8,569 bases of DNA. Source: Deltaproteobacteria bacterium. Its GTDB lineage: Bacteria > Desulfobacterota > Dissulfuribacteria > Dissulfuribacterales > UBA3076. Numbering within the stretch: position 1 is the stretch's first letter; each line of letters opens with the position of its first letter. The DNA lies in contig JAUXDR010000027.1 of assembly GCA_030618205.1 (NCBI GenBank), positions 1 through 8,569 on the forward strand, in the 5' to 3' direction. The position numbers and the translations under genes were made by a program. The notes under the pieces were generated by a model, which saw only the letters and a list, made by a program, of their open reading frames with translations, did not search any database and was not told the origin of the DNA. Shown piece after piece: positions 7,399 to 8,569 of this stretch.

Positions 7399-7430
7399 TT
7401 TGGTGATTTGGTGATTGTGTGATTTGGTGA
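7399..7430 (+). repeat. TTTGGTGA octanucleotide tandem array
   Basis: Four contiguous octads begin at 7399, 7407, 7415 and 7423: three are exactly TTTGGTGA and the third is TTGTGTGA. A partial fifth copy, TTGATG, follows at 7431. The array starts one base after the bamA stop and fills most of the 43-nt space to lpxD. Unlike the other two repeat elements here, it has no inverted partner array. Confidence 0.85.
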
Positions 7431-7440
7431 TTGATGGACT

Positions 7441-8493
7441 ATGAAGACTCTTGGAGAAATAGCCCAACTGTTGCAGGGAGAGCTCAAAGGACCTCCTGAA
7501 TTCAATGTAAGCGGTATACAGGCCTTGACGGCTGCAGGGCCGGACGAAATAAGTTTTGCTGTTGGATCCCGCTATGGGGAAGAGGTGGAGAAGAGCATGG
7601 CAGGGGCATTGATACTTCCAAAGGACTGGCCCTATGTGTTGGATCGTCCCTCTATTCTGGTTAAGGATCCATATCTCGCCTATGCCTTAATAGCATCCGC
7701 TTTTTTGGATAAGCCCTTCAGTGCTTTGGGGGTGAGTCCAAAGGCACATGTGGGCTCGGATTGTGAAATAGACCGGAATGTCAGTATATATCCCGGAGTA
7801 TTTATTGGTGATAGGGTGCGCATTGGCTCGTATGCAATACTCCATCCCGGAGTGTATGTGGGAAATGATGTGTGTATTGAGGACGAAACTACCCTTTATC
7901 CCAATGTAGTGGTGTATGAGGGCTGTCGCCTGGGAAAAAGGGTGGCAGTACATGCAGGGACGGTGATCGGAAGCGATGGGTTCGGTTATGCCAGGCGCGG
8001 TGAATCCCATGTAAAAATTCCCCAGATCGGCATAGTCGTGATAGAGGACGATGTGGAGATAGGCGCCAACGTCACCATAGACAGGGCAGCCCTGGGAGAA
8101 ACCCGTATAGGCCGGGGCACCAAGATCGATAACCTCGTACAGGTTGGCCACAACGTGTCTATAGGGGCCGACTCATTGCTTGTGGCCTTTGTCGGTATCG
8201 CAGGAAGTACCCGTATAGGTAAGGGAGTGGTGCTGGGAGGACAGGTCGGTGTAAGAGGTCATATAGAATTGGGAGATCGAGTCATGGTAGGCGCGCAATC
8301 CGGAGTTACCAAGAGCCTGGCAGCAGGCGAGGTGGTCACAGGGTCTCCTGCAATGCCTCACAAATTGTTTTTAAGGGTTGGAATTGCTCTCAAGCGCCTT
8401 CCTGAGCTGGTAAAGCAAGTCCGTGATCTTAAAGGACGTACAGACAGACTTGAAGACAGGTTATTAGGAAAAGAAAATGGAAACGATGCATAG
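7441..8493 (+). CDS. lpxD: UDP-3-O-(3-hydroxyacyl)glucosamine N-acyltransferase LpxD
   Basis: Third enzyme of lipid A synthesis: it transfers a 3-hydroxyacyl chain from acyl carrier protein to the 2-amine of UDP-3-O-acylglucosamine, as a cytosolic homotrimer. The 350 residues are close to the 341 of E. coli LpxD. An N-terminal uridine-binding domain (about 1-98) includes the conserved SGIQALTAAGPDEISFAVG region. A left-handed beta-helix of hexapeptide repeats (about 99-300) contains the GSDGFGYA loop, and the DNLVQVGHNVSIG motif carries the predicted catalytic base H237. A C-terminal helix (about 305-345) should complete the acyl-carrier-protein docking site. The ATG at 7441 matches the family N-terminus (MKTLGEIAQLL), but there is no Shine-Dalgarno just before it because the octad array occupies that space; the nearest strong one, GGGAGG, is inside the bamA end near 7382-7387. 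The gene overlaps fabZ by 17 bp. Confidence 0.96.
   Translation: MKTLGEIAQLLQGELKGPPEFNVSGIQALTAAGPDEISFAVGSRYGEEVEKSMAGALILPKDWPYVLDRPSILVKDPYLAYALIASAFLDKPFSALGVSPKAHVGSDCEIDRNVSIYPGVFIGDRVRIGSYAILHPGVYVGNDVCIEDETTLYPNVVVYEGCRLGKRVAVHAGTVIGSDGFGYARRGESHVKIPQIGIVVIEDDVEIGANVTIDRAALGETRIGRGTKIDNLVQVGHNVSIGADSLLVAFVGIAGSTRIGKGVVLGGQVGVRGHIELGDRVMVGAQSGVTKSLAAGEVVTGSPAMPHKLFLRVGIALKRLPELVKQVRDLKGRTDRLEDRLLGKENGNDA
8466..8469 (+). promoter_or_regulatory. Ribosome binding site choosing the fabZ start
   Basis: AGGA inside the lpxD coding region lies 7 nt before the ATG at 8477 and 16 nt before a second in-frame ATG at 8486. The spacing favours the first ATG and therefore the 17-bp overlap with lpxD. 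Confidence 0.55.
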
Positions 8494-8569
8494 CCAACTC
8501 CGAATACAAGAGATATCGGCCCTGTTGCCTCACAGGTATCCTTTTCTGCTGGTTGACCGTGTTTTGAGC
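8477..8569 (+). CDS. fabZ: 3-hydroxyacyl-ACP dehydratase FabZ, 3' end outside window
   Basis: Only the first 31 codons are present, but they are diagnostic: RIQEISALLPHRYPFLLVDR is the N-terminal FabZ signature, and H19 in LLPHRYPF is the predicted catalytic histidine of the hotdog-fold dehydratase. The enzyme removes water from 3-hydroxyacyl-ACP in fatty-acid elongation and so competes with LpxD (and LpxA) for the same acyl-ACP. That fits its translational overlap with lpxD. An alternative start at 8486 would remove three residues. lpxA would be the expected next gene beyond the right edge, but it is not visible. Confidence 0.93.
   Translation, partial: METMHSQLRIQEISALLPHRYPFLLVDRVLS

Noticed and set aside
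7173..7505. Minus-strand open frame of 110 codons across the bamA-lpxD junction
   Set aside because: It reads through the octad repeat and antisense to two solid genes.
7687..8151. A 154-codon open frame on the minus strand inside lpxD
   Set aside because: It is fully antisense to the well-conserved hexapeptide-repeat region, whose regular codon pattern keeps the opposite strand open. Its translation resembles no family I know.

Overview
The window looks like a chromosomal segment of a Gram-negative (diderm, lipid A-making) bacterium of moderate base composition. The lolD-bamA-lpxD-fabZ order, the extra N-terminal domain on BamA, and a DUF134 protein and a GH57 glucanotransferase nearby suggest a deltaproteobacterial (Desulfobacterota-like) lineage, possibly thermophilic. 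That placement is an inference from gene content, not a measurement.

Layout: (1) 1-1398, plus strand: the 3' part of hisC (histidinol-phosphate aminotransferase, start off the left edge), followed after 15 nt by a complete 97-residue DUF134/UPF0251 helix-turn-helix protein. (2) 1391-1519: a convergent gene junction filled by a long imperfect palindrome built from TTAGCNN heptads. (3) 1517-3646, minus strand: a complete 709-residue GH57 4-alpha-glucanotransferase/alpha-amylase-type enzyme. (4) 3647-3847: a divergent spacer holding a second palindrome, built from TGAATNN heptads, plus candidate promoters for both flanking genes. (5) 3848-8569, plus strand: an envelope-biogenesis operon, lolD (lipoprotein-release ATPase), bamA (outer-membrane protein insertase), lpxD (lipid A acyltransferase) and the first 31 codons of fabZ (3-hydroxyacyl-ACP dehydratase). 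A TTTGGTGA octad array lies between bamA and lpxD.

The envelope genes form a coherent set: FabZ and LpxD share the 3-hydroxyacyl-ACP pool (FabZ consumes it for phospholipid chains, LpxD for lipid A), BamA inserts beta-barrels, and LolD powers lipoprotein delivery to the outer membrane, including lipoprotein partners of BamA where these exist. Two usual neighbours are absent: no lolC/lolE permease gene directly precedes lolD, and no skp/ompH lies between bamA and lpxD.

All protein-coding genes here belong to recognisable families, and I see no new defence system, mobile element or RNA gene. The most unusual feature is the noncoding DNA: three of the spacers carry short tandem repeats of period 7, 7 and 8 with unrelated unit sequences, and two of the three are arranged as inverted pairs with a '5 fixed + 2 variable' heptad pattern.
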